Below, one piece after another: positions 5,736-5,833 of a stretch of 5,833 nucleotides of DNA. Within the stretch, counting starts at the first letter, position 1. Each line of letters begins with the position of its first letter. Both the position numbers and the translations under genes were made by a program. A model generated the notes under the pieces. The model was given only the letters and a program-made list of their open reading frames with translations. It searched no databases and was not told the origin of the DNA. Source of the stretch: JANMDR01 sp031376425 (GTDB taxonomy: Bacteria; Pseudomonadota; Gammaproteobacteria; Burkholderiales; Usitatibacteraceae). Location: contig JANMDR010000015.1 in assembly GCA_031376425.1 (NCBI GenBank), forward strand, positions 1 through 5,833, read 5' to 3'.

Positions 5736-5763
5736 GGCTCCCATAGATTTAAATCAAGGAGCC
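5736..5763 (+). promoter_or_regulatory. Inverted repeat over the ribosome binding site of the next gene
   Basis: GGCTCC (5736-5741) pairs with GGAGCC (5758-5763), and the intervening DNA holds the perfect palindrome GATTTAAATC (5746-5755), offset by one base from the same centre. The right arm contains the AGGAG ribosome binding site (5757-5761), so a hairpin in the mRNA could hide it. It might instead be a repressor operator, or with the T run at 5725-5731 on the other strand's side a weak end signal; the sequence does not decide. Confidence 0.45.
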
Positions 5764-5766
5764 CAC

Positions 5767-5833
5767 ATGAAACGTAACTTAGCACCAAACGAAGCTGTCA
5801 CCACAAACAATAACCGGCAGGCCGCCTTAGATT
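5767..5833 (+). CDS. Start of an unidentified gene (3'-truncated)
   Basis: ATG 5767 follows AGGAG at 5757-5761 with a 5-base spacing, and the frame stays open to the window end (22 codons: MKRNLAPNEAVTTNNNRQAALD). The opening is hydrophilic, so there is no signal peptide. The strong ribosome binding site, absent from most genes of the array, and the separate leader suggest an independent transcription or translation unit. Too little is visible to name it. Confidence 0.6.
   Translation, partial: MKRNLAPNEAVTTNNNRQAALD

Noticed and set aside
5498..5788. Reverse-strand frame over the end of the second thioredoxin-like gene
   Set aside because: Opposite a paralog-supported coding frame; Leu/Arg-rich translation without features.
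1..5833. CRISPR array, tRNA or rRNA gene, complete insertion sequence
   Set aside because: No regularly spaced repeats, cloverleaf, rRNA stretches or transposase frame were seen on either strand.

Overview
The window is the 3' end of a large two-partner-secretion (FhaB/CdiA-like) exoprotein gene followed by a compact array of displaced toxin tips and small immunity-type genes, all on the + strand. This implies a Gram-negative proteobacterium. A DUF637-type haemagglutinin region ending in an NEYENNFL sequence would suit Beta- or Gammaproteobacteria (compare neisserial TpsA/tpsC arrays), but nothing here fixes the genus.

Layout. Bases 1-1782 encode the exoprotein C-terminus, entered mid-gene: pre-toxin haemagglutinin region, linker, and a papain-fold (Tox-PL/glutamine-deamidase-like) tip. 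A small immunity-type gene follows (1824-2147). At 2177 the linker of the exoprotein is repeated (about 87% over 136 bp, with a 38-bp exact stretch) and leads into a different toxin tip and its own downstream partner (2708-3109). The copied linker and the new tip are in different frames, so this is a silent cassette with a frameshift.

From 3123 to 5724 two related modules flank a third one. Module A1 is a 26-codon toxin tail remnant, a helical immunity-like protein and a thioredoxin-fold protein. In the middle lie a toxin C-terminal fragment and a CPCC-type cysteine-rich protein. Module A2 is a longer version of the same toxin tail, a paralogous immunity-like protein and a paralogous thioredoxin-fold protein. 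Both thioredoxin-like proteins keep the Trp, the second active-site Cys and the cis-Pro but have lost the nucleophilic Cys (WDSQC and WNHQC instead of WCGPC). A short palindromic sequence recurs at three cassette borders. A new gene begins at 5767 behind a hairpin that contains its ribosome binding site.

Interpretation. The expressed exoprotein would deliver the papain-fold tip to neighbours, and the downstream genes would protect against several alternative tips and act as a store of tips for recombination into the main gene. The most unusual element is the repeated coupling of one immunity family to a redox-dead thioredoxin paralog; its role is not known to me. All family assignments are by eye.
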